From Thalassospiraceae bacterium LMO-SO8 (GTDB taxonomy: Bacteria; Pseudomonadota; Alphaproteobacteria; Rhodospirillales; Casp-alpha2), in NCBI GenBank assembly GCA_031655335.1, contig CP134226.1:1426001-1490000 (forward strand): DNA of 64,000 nt, given 5' to 3'. How positions within the stretch are numbered: position 1 is the first letter of the stretch; the number at the start of each line of letters is the position of its first letter. The notes beneath the pieces were generated by a model that worked only from the letters and a program-made list of their open reading frames with translations, was not told the origin of the DNA and ran no database searches. The translations under genes were made by a program, and so were the position numbers. Below, piece by piece: positions 57,028 through 64,000 of this stretch.

Positions 57028-58992
57028 ATGGACGGGTACGATTTCTTGAATACCGAAGACGACGACCGGCCCATTGCGCGGGCCTGGGCGATGCCGCTGG
57101 GCGCGCTGGTCGCGCGCCGCGCCGTGCTCAAGGGACTGGGGGCCGGGCTCGGCCTGGGGCTCGGCATCGGTCTGGGCGGGCCGGCCCTCGGCCCCATCGG
57201 GCGGGCGGCTTACGCCGACGCGCCCCTGACGCGCAACCCCTCCACCCTCACCTTCGCGCAGCCGCCCCACATCATTTCCGACGGCCACGCGGTCGCCCCG
57301 GGGCACGACGCGCGGGTGCTGATCCGCTGGGGCGACGCGGTGCTGCCGGGGGCCCCCGCCTTCGACCCCCGCAACCTGACGGCGGACGCCCAGGAAACAC
57401 AGTTCGGCGCCAACAACGATTTCATCGCCTTCCTGCCCCTGCCGGCGGGGTCCGGCGCAAGCGACCACGGGCTGCTCTGCATCAATCACGAATACACCAA
57501 TACGGAACTCATGTGGCCGGGCCTGGGGCCCAAGGACCGGGCCAAGGCGTCGGCCGATCAGGCGGCGGTCGAGATGGCCGCCCACGGCCTGTCGGTGATC
57601 GAGGTCAAGAAGGTCGACGGCCAGTGGTGGGTCAAACCGGACAGCCCCCATGCCCGGCGCATCAGCCTGCGCTCGACGGTCATGGCTGTGTCCGGGCCGG
57701 CCGCGCGCCATCCCCGCCTGCGCACGGGGGCCGACGCCACGGGCGCCCGGGTCGTCGGCACGCTCAACAACTGCGCCGGCGGCAAGACGCCCTGGGGCAC
57801 CGTGCTGACGGCCGAGGAAAACATCCATCAGTACTTTTCCGGCAAACCCGAGGGGCCGGAGGCCGCCAACCACGCGCGCATGGGCATCGCGGGCAAGCCG
57901 CGCTATTCCTGGGGCCGCCATGCCGCGCGCTTCGACGTGACGCGGGAGCCCAACGAGCCCAATCGGTTCGGCTGGATGGTCGAGATCGACCCCTACGATC
58001 CCAAGGCGGTCCCCACAAAACGCACGGCGCTTGGCCGCTTCAAGCACGAGGGGGCGGGCATGTCCCTGACCCGGGACGGCCGCTGCGCCGTCTATTGCGG
58101 CGACGATCAGGCCTTCGAATATCTCTACCGCTTCGTCACCGACGCCAAGGTCGATACCGCCGACCGCGCCGCCAATCGGGACATCCTGGACCACGGCACG
58201 CTTTACGTCGCCCGCTTCAAGGACGACGGGCGGGGCGAGTGGCGGGCGCTGACCTTCGGACAGGGGCCGCTGACCCCGGCCAACGGTTTCCATTCCCAGG
58301 CCGACGTGTTGATCGAAACCCGGCGCGCCGCCGACCTCGTGGGCGCCACGCCCCTGGACCGGCCCGAGGATGTGGAGCCCAACCCGGTGACCGGGCGGGT
58401 CTACGTCATGCTGACCAACAACACCAAGCGCAAACCGGATCAGGCCGACGCCGCCAACCCGCGCGGCCCCAACCCGTTCGGCCATGTCCTTGAGATCACC
58501 CCCGCGCCGGATGACGACGGCCGGCCCGACCACGGCGCCCCGTCCTTCACCTGGGACGTCCTGTTGCAGGCGGGCGATCCGGCCCAGCCCGATCATGGGG
58601 CGCGTTATCATCCGGCGACGGGCCGCTTCGGCGCCTGGCTGGCGGCGCCCGACAACTGCGCCTTCGATCCCCGTGGCCGCTTGTGGATTTCCACGGACCA
58701 GGGATCGAAGCAGAAGAAGAATGCCATTCCCGACGGCATGTACGCCTGCGATCTGGACGGTTCCGGGCGGGCGCTGACGCGCCTGTTCTTCGCCTGCCCG
58801 CGCGACGCGGAAATGTGCGGCCCCGAATTCACGCCCGACGGCACAACCCTGTTCGTCGCCGTGCAGCATCCGGCGGAAGGCTCGACCTTCGATGCGCCCT
58901 CGACCCGCTGGCCCGATTTCCAGGACGGCATGCCGCCGCGCGCCGCGATCGTCGCGATCACGCGAAAGGACGGCGGCCCCATCGGCGGCTGA
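57028..58992 (+). CDS. phoX: PhoX-family phosphatase, Tat-exported
   Basis: The 654-residue protein belongs to the DUF839/PhoX family of calcium-iron alkaline phosphatases that release phosphate in the periplasm. A Tat motif (ARRAVLKGLGAG, Arg30-Arg31) precedes a long Gly/Leu-rich signal segment. Conserved motifs include LLCINHEYTNTELMWP, LNNCAGGKTPWGTVLTAEEN with the metal-binding cysteine region, and FKHEGAGMSL. The start codon follows GGTGGCGG. It is followed by two terminators. Confidence 0.92.
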   Translation: MDGYDFLNTEDDDRPIARAWAMPLGALVARRAVLKGLGAGLGLGLGIGLGGPALGPIGRAAYADAPLTRNPSTLTFAQPPHIISDGHAVAPGHDARVLIRWGDAVLPGAPAFDPRNLTADAQETQFGANNDFIAFLPLPAGSGASDHGLLCINHEYTNTELMWPGLGPKDRAKASADQAAVEMAAHGLSVIEVKKVDGQWWVKPDSPHARRISLRSTVMAVSGPAARHPRLRTGADATGARVVGTLNNCAGGKTPWGTVLTAEENIHQYFSGKPEGPEAANHARMGIAGKPRYSWGRHAARFDVTREPNEPNRFGWMVEIDPYDPKAVPTKRTALGRFKHEGAGMSLTRDGRCAVYCGDDQAFEYLYRFVTDAKVDTADRAANRDILDHGTLYVARFKDDGRGEWRALTFGQGPLTPANGFHSQADVLIETRRAADLVGATPLDRPEDVEPNPVTGRVYVMLTNNTKRKPDQADAANPRGPNPFGHVLEITPAPDDDGRPDHGAPSFTWDVLLQAGDPAQPDHGARYHPATGRFGAWLAAPDNCAFDPRGRLWISTDQGSKQKKNAIPDGMYACDLDGSGRALTRLFFACPRDAEMCGPEFTPDGTTLFVAVQHPAEGSTFDAPSTRWPDFQDGMPPRAAIVAITRKDGGPIGG

Positions 58993-59015
58993 TTCCCCGC
59001 GTCACCACACCCCCC

Positions 59016-59046
59016 GCCGCTGGGTTTCATCAGCGGCTTCTTCCTT
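59016..59046 (+). terminator. First terminator downstream of phoX
   Basis: A 7-bp stem GCCGCTG / CAGCGGC with an 8-nt loop (59016-59037) is followed on the plus strand by TTCTTCCTT. It lies 24 nt after the phoX stop codon. A second, stronger terminator follows directly, so phoX transcription should not reach the repeats beyond. Confidence 0.7.
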
Positions 59047-59049
59047 GAA

Positions 59050-59079
59050 GGCGGCGCCCTTGGGCCCGCCTTCTTTTTT
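59050..59079 (+). terminator. Second, strong terminator downstream of phoX
   Basis: A GC stem of about nine pairs with one bulge (59050-59070, inner part GCCC-TT-GGGC) is followed by TTCTTTTTT on the plus strand. The T-run is one of the best in the window. Together with the first stem it forms a tandem terminator. Confidence 0.8.
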
Positions 59080-59101
59080 CGCGGAAACACGACGTCTTTC
59101 C

Positions 59102-59208
59102 CCCTCTCCCCCATCTTGGGGGAGAGGGCCGGGGTGAGGGGGCTTTCGCGGTATTAGGATTCCCCCCTCACCCTAACCCTCTCCCCCCCCCAAACGGGGG
59201 GAGAGGGA
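59102..59208. repeat. Pair of inverted CTCTCCC...GGGAGAG palindromic repeats (REP-like)
   Basis: Two copies of the common CTCTCCC-n-GGGAGAG palindrome lie head-to-head: 59102-59142 with tail CCGGGGTGAGGG on the plus strand, and 59162-59208 with the matching tail in reverse orientation. About 20 nt separate them. The pattern resembles proteobacterial intergenic REP-type doublets that fold into double stem-loops. The pair lies between the convergent phoX and macro-domain genes. Confidence 0.85.
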
Positions 59209-59222
59209 ATTTAAATCTTTGA

Positions 59223-59744
59223 TCAGGCCGTGTCTGCCAGGGCCTGTCTGTGCAGGGCCGCGCTGTCGGACCCGAAGCAGCAGAACACCACCCGTTCGGG
59301 CAGGGCGTTGGCGTCCAGGAACCCGGCGCAGGCCGCGACGGCAACGGCGGCGGCGCGGCCGGCCGGAAAGCCGAAGATGCCGGTCGAGATGGCGGGAAAG
59401 GCGATGGTGCGCAGCCCGTTGTCGCGGGCGAGCATCAGGGAATTGCGATAGGCGGCGGCCAGCAGGGCGTCCTCCCCCGCATCCCCGCCGCGCCACACGG
59501 GGCCGACGGCATGGATAACGAAGCGGGCCTTGAGATCGTGGCCCGGGGTGATCCGGGCCTCGCCCGTGGGACAGCCGCCCAGGGCAGCGCAATCCCCCGC
59601 CAAGGCCGGGCCGGCGGCGCGGTGGATGGCGCCGCACACGCCGCCCCCGGGCGCCAAATGTTCGTTGGCGGCGTTGACGACGGCGTCGACGTCGAGGGCC
59701 GTGATGTCGGCCTCGACCACGGACAGGCGGTCGCGTGAGGTCAT
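59223..59744 (-). CDS. Macro-domain O-acetyl-ADP-ribose deacetylase
   Basis: The 173-residue protein is a MacroD-type hydrolase: VVEADITALDVDAVVNAANEHLAPGGGVCGAIHRAAG with the ADP-ribose-binding asparagines and glycine loop, and FPAISTGIFGFP. Such enzymes remove ADP-ribose or its acetyl form. The GGGVCGAIH stretch matches the catalytic loop. It sits 40 nt after the inorganic pyrophosphatase gene on the same strand. Confidence 0.94.
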   Translation of the reverse strand: MTSRDRLSVVEADITALDVDAVVNAANEHLAPGGGVCGAIHRAAGPALAGDCAALGGCPTGEARITPGHDLKARFVIHAVGPVWRGGDAGEDALLAAAYRNSLMLARDNGLRTIAFPAISTGIFGFPAGRAAAVAVAACAGFLDANALPERVVFCCFGSDSAALHRQALADTA

Positions 59745-59784
59745 GGCTTCAGTCTATCCCGGACCGGCCGGGCCGGAAAAGCGG

Positions 59785-60324
59785 TCAGGACTTGGTTTTT
59801 TCCCGGGCCCGGTCCATGGCTTCGCGGATCAGGTCCATGGCCTGTTCGGCCTCGCCCCAGCCCTTGATCTTGGCCCATTTGCCGCGTTCCAGATCCTTGT
59901 AGTGCTCGAAGAAATGGGCGATCTGGTCGAGCATCACCGGGCGCAGGTCGCGGTAGCTGCCGACGTTGCCGTAATAGGGATGCAGGTCGTCGACGGGGAC
60001 GCAGAGGATCTTTTCGTCGAGCCCGCCTTCGTCCTCCATCATCAGCACGCCGATCGGCCGCGAACGGATGATGACCCCCGGCTGCACCGGCACCTGGCCC
60101 AGCACCATGGCATCCGTCGGGTCGCCGTCGTCGGACAGGGTATGGGGGATGAAGCCGTAGTTGGACGGATAATACATCGCCGTGTGCAGGAAGCGGTCGA
60201 CGTACATCGCCCCCGATTCCTTGTCGAGCTCGTACTTCACCGGATTGCCCCCCATGGGGATTTCGATGATGACGTTGACGTCGTAGGGCGGGTTTTCCCC
60301 GACCGGGATTTTGTCCATGTTCAT
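59785..60324 (-). CDS. ppa: Inorganic pyrophosphatase (family I)
   Basis: The 179-residue enzyme hydrolyses PPi. Family I motifs: YELDKESGAMYVDRFLH, YPSNYGFIPHTLSDDGDPTDAMVLG with the catalytic aspartates, and the later EHYKDLERGKWAKI. The ATG at 60324 follows a strong AAGGAGG at 9 nt; an ATG two codons on is possible. A promoter lies at 60371-60399. Confidence 0.97.
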   Translation of the reverse strand: MNMDKIPVGENPPYDVNVIIEIPMGGNPVKYELDKESGAMYVDRFLHTAMYYPSNYGFIPHTLSDDGDPTDAMVLGQVPVQPGVIIRSRPIGVLMMEDEGGLDEKILCVPVDDLHPYYGNVGSYRDLRPVMLDQIAHFFEHYKDLERGKWAKIKGWGEAEQAMDLIREAMDRAREKTKS

Positions 60325-60370
60325 CGCGTTGCCCCTCCTTGGCCAGGTCGCGCCGTTCAAGAGGGGGCGG

Positions 60371-60399
60371 AGTATATGCTGCACTGCACAATTATTTAA
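60371..60399 (-). promoter_or_regulatory. Promoter of ppa
   Basis: On the minus strand -10 TATACT (60371-60376) is a near-perfect match. At 17 nt lies TTAAAT (60394-60399), a weak -35. Predicted start is near 60364, giving a leader of about 40 nt. The plus-strand side (60400-60498) is the sulP upstream region; TTGACC at 60428-60433 has no good -10 partner. Confidence 0.55.
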
Positions 60400-60498
60400 G
60401 CGGAAAATGCCCAGGCCCAGAACGCCGTTGACCCGCCGGGTATTTTACTGCAAAAAACTGTGCTTTCCCGCCTTTGCACAGAAGATTGCCGTATCTCC

Positions 60499-62226
60499 AT
60501 GCCCCTGAAATCCGCCGGTCCCGCGGCGCCCGCCTCCGCCGCGGACCTGTTCACGCCCAAGCTGGTCACGGTATTGCGCGAGGGCTACAGCCTCGCCAAC
60601 CTGCGCGCCGACGCGGTCGCGGGGCTGACGGTCGCCATCGTCGCCCTGCCCTTGTCCATGGCCATCGCCATCGCCTCGGGGGCGTCCCCGGCGCAGGGCC
60701 TGTACACCGCCATCATCGGCGGTTTTTTCGTTTCCCTGCTGGGCGGCAGCCGGTTCCAGATCGGCGGGCCCGCGGGGGCCTTCATCGTGCTGGTCGCGGG
60801 TACCGTGCTCGCGCACGGCATGGACGGCCTGATCCTGGCGACCGTGCTGGCGGGCGTGATCCTGGCCGGCGTGGGGGCGCTCCGGCTCGGCACCTATATC
60901 AAGTTCATCCCCTATCCGGTGACCGTCGGCTTCACGGCGGGGATCGCCGTCATCATCTTCGCCAGCCAGGTCCGCGACCTTCTCGGCCTGACCCTGGTAA
61001 CGCCCGAGCCGGGGCCGCTGCTGGACAAGCTGCCGGTGCTGTGGCGGGGGCTGCCGTCCGTCAACGGCGCGGCGCTGGCGCTGTCCGCGGGTTCGGTTCT
61101 GGTCATCGTCGGGGTGTCGCGCTTTCTGCCGCGCTGGCCCGGCATGTTGATCGCGGTGGCGGGTGCTGCGCTCGTGACCGCCGCGTTCAATCTGCCGGTC
61201 GAGACCATCGGCAGCCGCTTCGGCGGCATTCCCCAGAGCCTGCCGCTGCCGGCAATCCCCGATGTCTCCTGGGCCAAGGTTCGGGCCGTGCTGCCCAACG
61301 CTGTCGCCTTCGCGCTTCTGGGTGCCATCGAATCCCTGCTGTCCGCCGTGGTCGCCGACGGCATGACCGGGCGGCGTCACCGCTCCAACTGCGAACTGGT
61401 CGCCCAGGGGATCGCCAACGTGGCGTCCGGCCTGTTCGGCGGCATCTGCGTGACCGGCACCATCGCGCGCACGGCGACCAACGTGCGCGCGGGGGCCCAC
61501 GGCCCCGTCGCCGGGATGATGCATTCTCTGTTCCTGCTGGGCTTCATCCTGATCGCGGCCCCGCTCGCCGCCTATATCCCGCTCGCCAGCCTGGCCGGGG
61601 TGCTGGCCGTGGTCGCCTGGAAGATGATCGAAAAGCACGCCTTCGCGACCCTGCTTCGCGCCTCGCCGGGCGACGCCCTGGTGCTGCTCGCGACGCTCGG
61701 CCTGACCATCTTCCGCGACCTGACGGAGGCCATCGTGGTCGGCTTCGCGCTCGGCTCGGTGCTGTTCATCCACCGCATGTCGAAGACCACGGCGGTGGAA
61801 AGCCACCGGCCCTTCGTCGCCGAGGACAAGGCCGACGACGCCAACGGCGGGCGCAAGCCCTATGACGAGGACGACGCGTCCGACCCGGACGTCGTCGTCT
61901 ACCGCATCGTCGGCGCCTTCTTCTTCGGGGCCGCGGCCTCCATCGGCGCCGTGCTGGAACGCATTTCCGACACCCACAAGGCCCTGATCATCGACCTCGC
62001 CGCCGTGCCGTTCCTGGATTCAACCGCCGCCAACACCATCGACGGCCTGGCCCGCAAGGCCCAGCGCCAGGGCGTCGCGGTGATCCTGACCGGCGTATCC
62101 GACAGCGTGCGCCGCGACCTGACCAATCACCAGATCACGGCCCCCCTGGTCGCCTTCGAGCCGACCATCGACGCGGCCCTGGCCAAGGTGCGCGGCGCGC
62201 GCCCCGCCAACGCCGCGGCCGATTAG
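60499..62226 (+). CDS. SulP-family anion transporter with STAS domain
   Basis: The 575-residue protein has ten or more hydrophobic segments from about residue 40 (AVAGLTVAIVALPLSMAIAI), typical of SulP sulfate/bicarbonate/carboxylate transporters, and a C-terminal STAS domain with LIIDLAAVPFLDSTAANTID. The substrate cannot be read from sequence; bicarbonate, sulfate and dicarboxylates are all known. The ATG at 60499 gives the normal N-terminus; a GTG at 60460 would add 13 residues. Confidence 0.92.
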   Translation: MPLKSAGPAAPASAADLFTPKLVTVLREGYSLANLRADAVAGLTVAIVALPLSMAIAIASGASPAQGLYTAIIGGFFVSLLGGSRFQIGGPAGAFIVLVAGTVLAHGMDGLILATVLAGVILAGVGALRLGTYIKFIPYPVTVGFTAGIAVIIFASQVRDLLGLTLVTPEPGPLLDKLPVLWRGLPSVNGAALALSAGSVLVIVGVSRFLPRWPGMLIAVAGAALVTAAFNLPVETIGSRFGGIPQSLPLPAIPDVSWAKVRAVLPNAVAFALLGAIESLLSAVVADGMTGRRHRSNCELVAQGIANVASGLFGGICVTGTIARTATNVRAGAHGPVAGMMHSLFLLGFILIAAPLAAYIPLASLAGVLAVVAWKMIEKHAFATLLRASPGDALVLLATLGLTIFRDLTEAIVVGFALGSVLFIHRMSKTTAVESHRPFVAEDKADDANGGRKPYDEDDASDPDVVVYRIVGAFFFGAAASIGAVLERISDTHKALIIDLAAVPFLDSTAANTIDGLARKAQRQGVAVILTGVSDSVRRDLTNHQITAPLVAFEPTIDAALAKVRGARPANAAAD

Positions 62227-63161
62227 TCGTCGCCGCCCGGCTGGAAGCCCACGGAGTCCTGATATTTCTCCAGTTCCGCCTCACCCATGTAGGCTTCTTC
62301 CCATTTGATGATCTGATCGAAGCCGGCGAAGGTGTGGAAATCACCGACCGGATGGCCCTTCAGGGAATCGAATAGTTCGGCCTCGGCCATGGGACCCCGT
62401 TCCTTCATGTCGGCGGCGAAGGAATAAAGCGCCTTCAGGGTCGCGCGGTGCGCCGCCCCCGGCAGAATGGTGAGCGCGATGCCGAGCGCCGTCATCTCCT
62501 CGGACGTGAAGCGCGGCGACACCCCGGTCTGGTTGTAGAGGATCGGGCCGTCGACTTCCTTGCAGATGCGCTCGACCTCTTCCCGCGTGGTCGGGCCTTC
62601 GACGAAGGCGATGTCGGCGCCGGCTTCCAGGTAGGCGTTGGCGCGTTCGATGGCGATGTCCAGGTTGCCGCCGTGGGCCCCCCGGGCGTCCGTGCGCGCG
62701 ATCAGCACGAAATCGGGATCGAGTTCGTCGCGCACATCGGCCGCCGCCCGGTACTTGCCGACCGCTTCCGCCATGGGGATCACCCGGCGTCCGGCGACAT
62801 GGCCGCAGCGCTTGGGGATGGCCTGGTCCTCGATATGGATCGCGGCGGCCCCCGTCTGAATGTATTCCCGCACGCAGCGGATCACGTTGATGGCGTTGCC
62901 GTAGCCGTTGTCGGCGTCGGCGATCAGCGGCACCTTCACCGCGTTCGCCATGTAGCGCGCGTTGAGATGCATTTCCGTCATCGTCGCGAGACCCGCGTCG
63001 GGCATGCCGAGCAAGGCGAGCGAGGTGCCGTAGCCGGTCATGTAGACGGCGGGAAAGCCGACCAGTTCCATGACCTTGGCGGACATGGCGTCGTAGCAGC
63101 CGGGCACGACGAGGGTTTCGTTGGATTTAAGCAGTTCGCGAAGCTGGGTGGTGGCGCGCAC
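62223..63161 (-). CDS. Isocitrate lyase/PEP mutase superfamily protein
   Basis: The 312-residue protein has the fold's metal-binding DADNGYGN (about 82-88), IHIEDQ (E111) and the catalytic KRCGH loop (117-121, PKRCGHVAGRR), as in methylisocitrate lyase and oxaloacetate/dimethylmalate-type enzymes. A C-C lyase acting on a 2-methyl- or 2-hydroxy-diacid is more likely than a phosphonate mutase because of the KRCGH cysteine. The start codon is GTG at 63161 with GGAGG 9 nt upstream. Its end overlaps sulP by 4 nt, tail to tail. Confidence 0.88.
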   Translation of the reverse strand: MRATTQLRELLKSNETLVVPGCYDAMSAKVMELVGFPAVYMTGYGTSLALLGMPDAGLATMTEMHLNARYMANAVKVPLIADADNGYGNAINVIRCVREYIQTGAAAIHIEDQAIPKRCGHVAGRRVIPMAEAVGKYRAAADVRDELDPDFVLIARTDARGAHGGNLDIAIERANAYLEAGADIAFVEGPTTREEVERICKEVDGPILYNQTGVSPRFTSEEMTALGIALTILPGAAHRATLKALYSFAADMKERGPMAEAELFDSLKGHPVGDFHTFAGFDQIIKWEEAYMGEAELEKYQDSVGFQPGGDD

Positions 63162-63271
63162 GGGATGGGTCCTCCGGTTGGCATGGTGTTTGTGATTGCC
63201 CCGGATTTTGGCGGCTTTCGCGAAAAGAGTCCCGCACTTTGTATACAAAATGCCCCGTGCGGGACGGGCGA

Positions 63272-64000
63272 TCAGCGGAAATGCCGATCCTTGTTCATCA
63301 GCCAGAGCAGGACCAGGAGGGCCGGGATCGCCGCCGCCGTGGTGCCGACGAAATAGAGCTTCCAGCCCAGGGCCTGGGCCGCCTCGCCGCCGCCGGCGAC
63401 GAAGATCTTGCGGCCGAGCGCCGCGAAGGCCGACAGCAGGGCGTACTGCGTGGCCGAGTAGGCGCGGTCGCAGAACCCGGACAGATAGGCGACGAAGGCC
63501 GCCGTCGCCATGGCCGAGGTCAGGTTTTCCAGCGCGATGGTCACGGTCAGGGCCGGGATCGACGGCCCCTGCCCCGCCAGCCAGGCGAAGGCCAGGTTGG
63601 CCGCCGCCTGCATCACGCCGCAGGCGAACAGAGCCCGCAACAGCCCGAAGCGGGCGACCAGGACGCCGCCCAGGATGGCGCCCGCGATGCTCATGGCGAA
63701 GCCCCAGGCCTTGGTCACCAGGGCGATCTCGGTCTTGGTGAAGCCGATATCCAGATAGAACGGATTGGCCATCACGCCGAGCAAGCCCTCGCCGTATTGG
63801 AACAGGGTGATGAAGACCAGCACCATGGCCCAGTTGCGCCGGGTCATGAAATCCAGGAACGGTTCGATCAGGGCGGCGCGGAACGGCTGGTCCGTGCGCG
63901 CGGGCGGGCGCTTGGGCTCGGGCGAGGTCAGGGTCGCGGCGAGGCCCACGGCCATGAGCGCCGCCATCACGCAGTACGCCGCCTGCCAGCCCCACTGGTC
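63272..64000 (-). CDS. AmpG-like MFS transporter, cut by the right edge
   Basis: The frame stays open to the edge, giving 242 C-terminal residues of a major facilitator protein: DQWGWQAAYCVMAALMAVG at the edge, then about six hydrophobic segments with LVFITLFQYGEGLLGVMAN and GFTKTEIALVTKAWGFAMSI, typical of AmpG-like permeases. AmpG imports peptidoglycan fragments for recycling, but related members carry other cargo. The N-terminal half lies outside the window, so no substrate can be given. Confidence 0.85.
   Translation of the reverse strand, partial: DQWGWQAAYCVMAALMAVGLAATLTSPEPKRPPARTDQPFRAALIEPFLDFMTRRNWAMVLVFITLFQYGEGLLGVMANPFYLDIGFTKTEIALVTKAWGFAMSIAGAILGGVLVARFGLLRALFACGVMQAAANLAFAWLAGQGPSIPALTVTIALENLTSAMATAAFVAYLSGFCDRAYSATQYALLSAFAALGRKIFVAGGGEAAQALGWKLYFVGTTAAAIPALLVLLWLMNKDRHFR

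Noticed and set aside
60428-60433. TTGACC as a sulP promoter -35
   Set aside because: No acceptable -10 hexamer at 16-18 nt; nearest AT runs are too close or poor.
1-64000. CRISPR arrays, prophage, transposases, tRNA or rRNA genes
   Set aside because: No regularly spaced repeats, phage or transposase protein motifs, or cloverleaf/rRNA signatures were seen by eye; a covariance search for tRNAs would be decisive.

Overview
The window is a 64 kb, GC-rich, gene-dense stretch of an alphaproteobacterial chromosome, most likely from the Rhodospirillales or a close relative. The evidence is the gene order rpsT / enoyl-CoA hydratase / mutM / ubiE / ubiB / coaBC / dut, the run miaB-phoH-ybeY-corC-lnt-metK-trmB-rimP-nusA-ylxR-infB-rbfA-truB-rpsO-pnp, the fabA-fabB-fabI genes beside an Irr-type Fur homologue, and MucR/Ros and Fur regulators. 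The species cannot be named from the sequence alone. I saw no tRNA, rRNA, prophage, transposase or CRISPR array. This is core genome, and most of its interest lies in regulatory sequences and a few accessory genes.

Layout. 1-1.0 kb: an AT-rich region, possibly the dnaA/origin side, then rpsT with its own promoter and terminator. 1.0-7.3 kb: crotonase, a small secreted protein, DNA repair (mutM), ubiquinone synthesis (ubiE, ubiB), CoA synthesis (coaBC) and dUTPase. 7.3-10.2 kb: a sulfur cluster (Rrf2 regulator, cysK, MoeB/ThiF-like E1 enzyme, DsrE-like protein) ending in a duplicated gene tail around a hairpin. 10.2-14.2 kb: pabC/pabB for folate, a 2-hydroxyacid dehydrogenase and a secreted SH3 protein. 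14.2-17.6 kb: a DUF3501 protein, a heterodisulfide-reductase-like Fe-S protein and rubrerythrin, followed by irr; the promoters of rubrerythrin and irr both carry Irr-box-like motifs. 17.6-20.3 kb: fabI, fabB, fabA. 20.5-38.1 kb: the long translation/transcription block read leftwards from miaB to pnp.

38.2-44.6 kb: fur, mucR, a divergent TusA-like gene, tsaB, an unknown membrane transporter, a RutE-like nitroreductase, a polysaccharide deacetylase and a Bax-like glucosaminidase. 45.0-54.2 kb: nfuA, trpS, murJ, glnD (with an unusual histone-H1-like tail) and mutS. 54.6-64.0 kb: malic enzyme, a Tat-exported PhoX phosphatase, a pair of inverted palindromic repeats, a macro-domain hydrolase, ppa, a SulP anion transporter, a PEP-mutase-family lyase and an AmpG-like MFS transporter cut by the right edge.

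The best candidate for an under-described system is the rubrerythrin / CCG-domain Fe-S protein / DUF3501 group next to irr. It looks like an iron-responsive redox or peroxide-defence module. The rimP-nusA-infB leader, which has a promoter, an intrinsic terminator and an in-frame upstream start running through the terminator, is a second point of interest.
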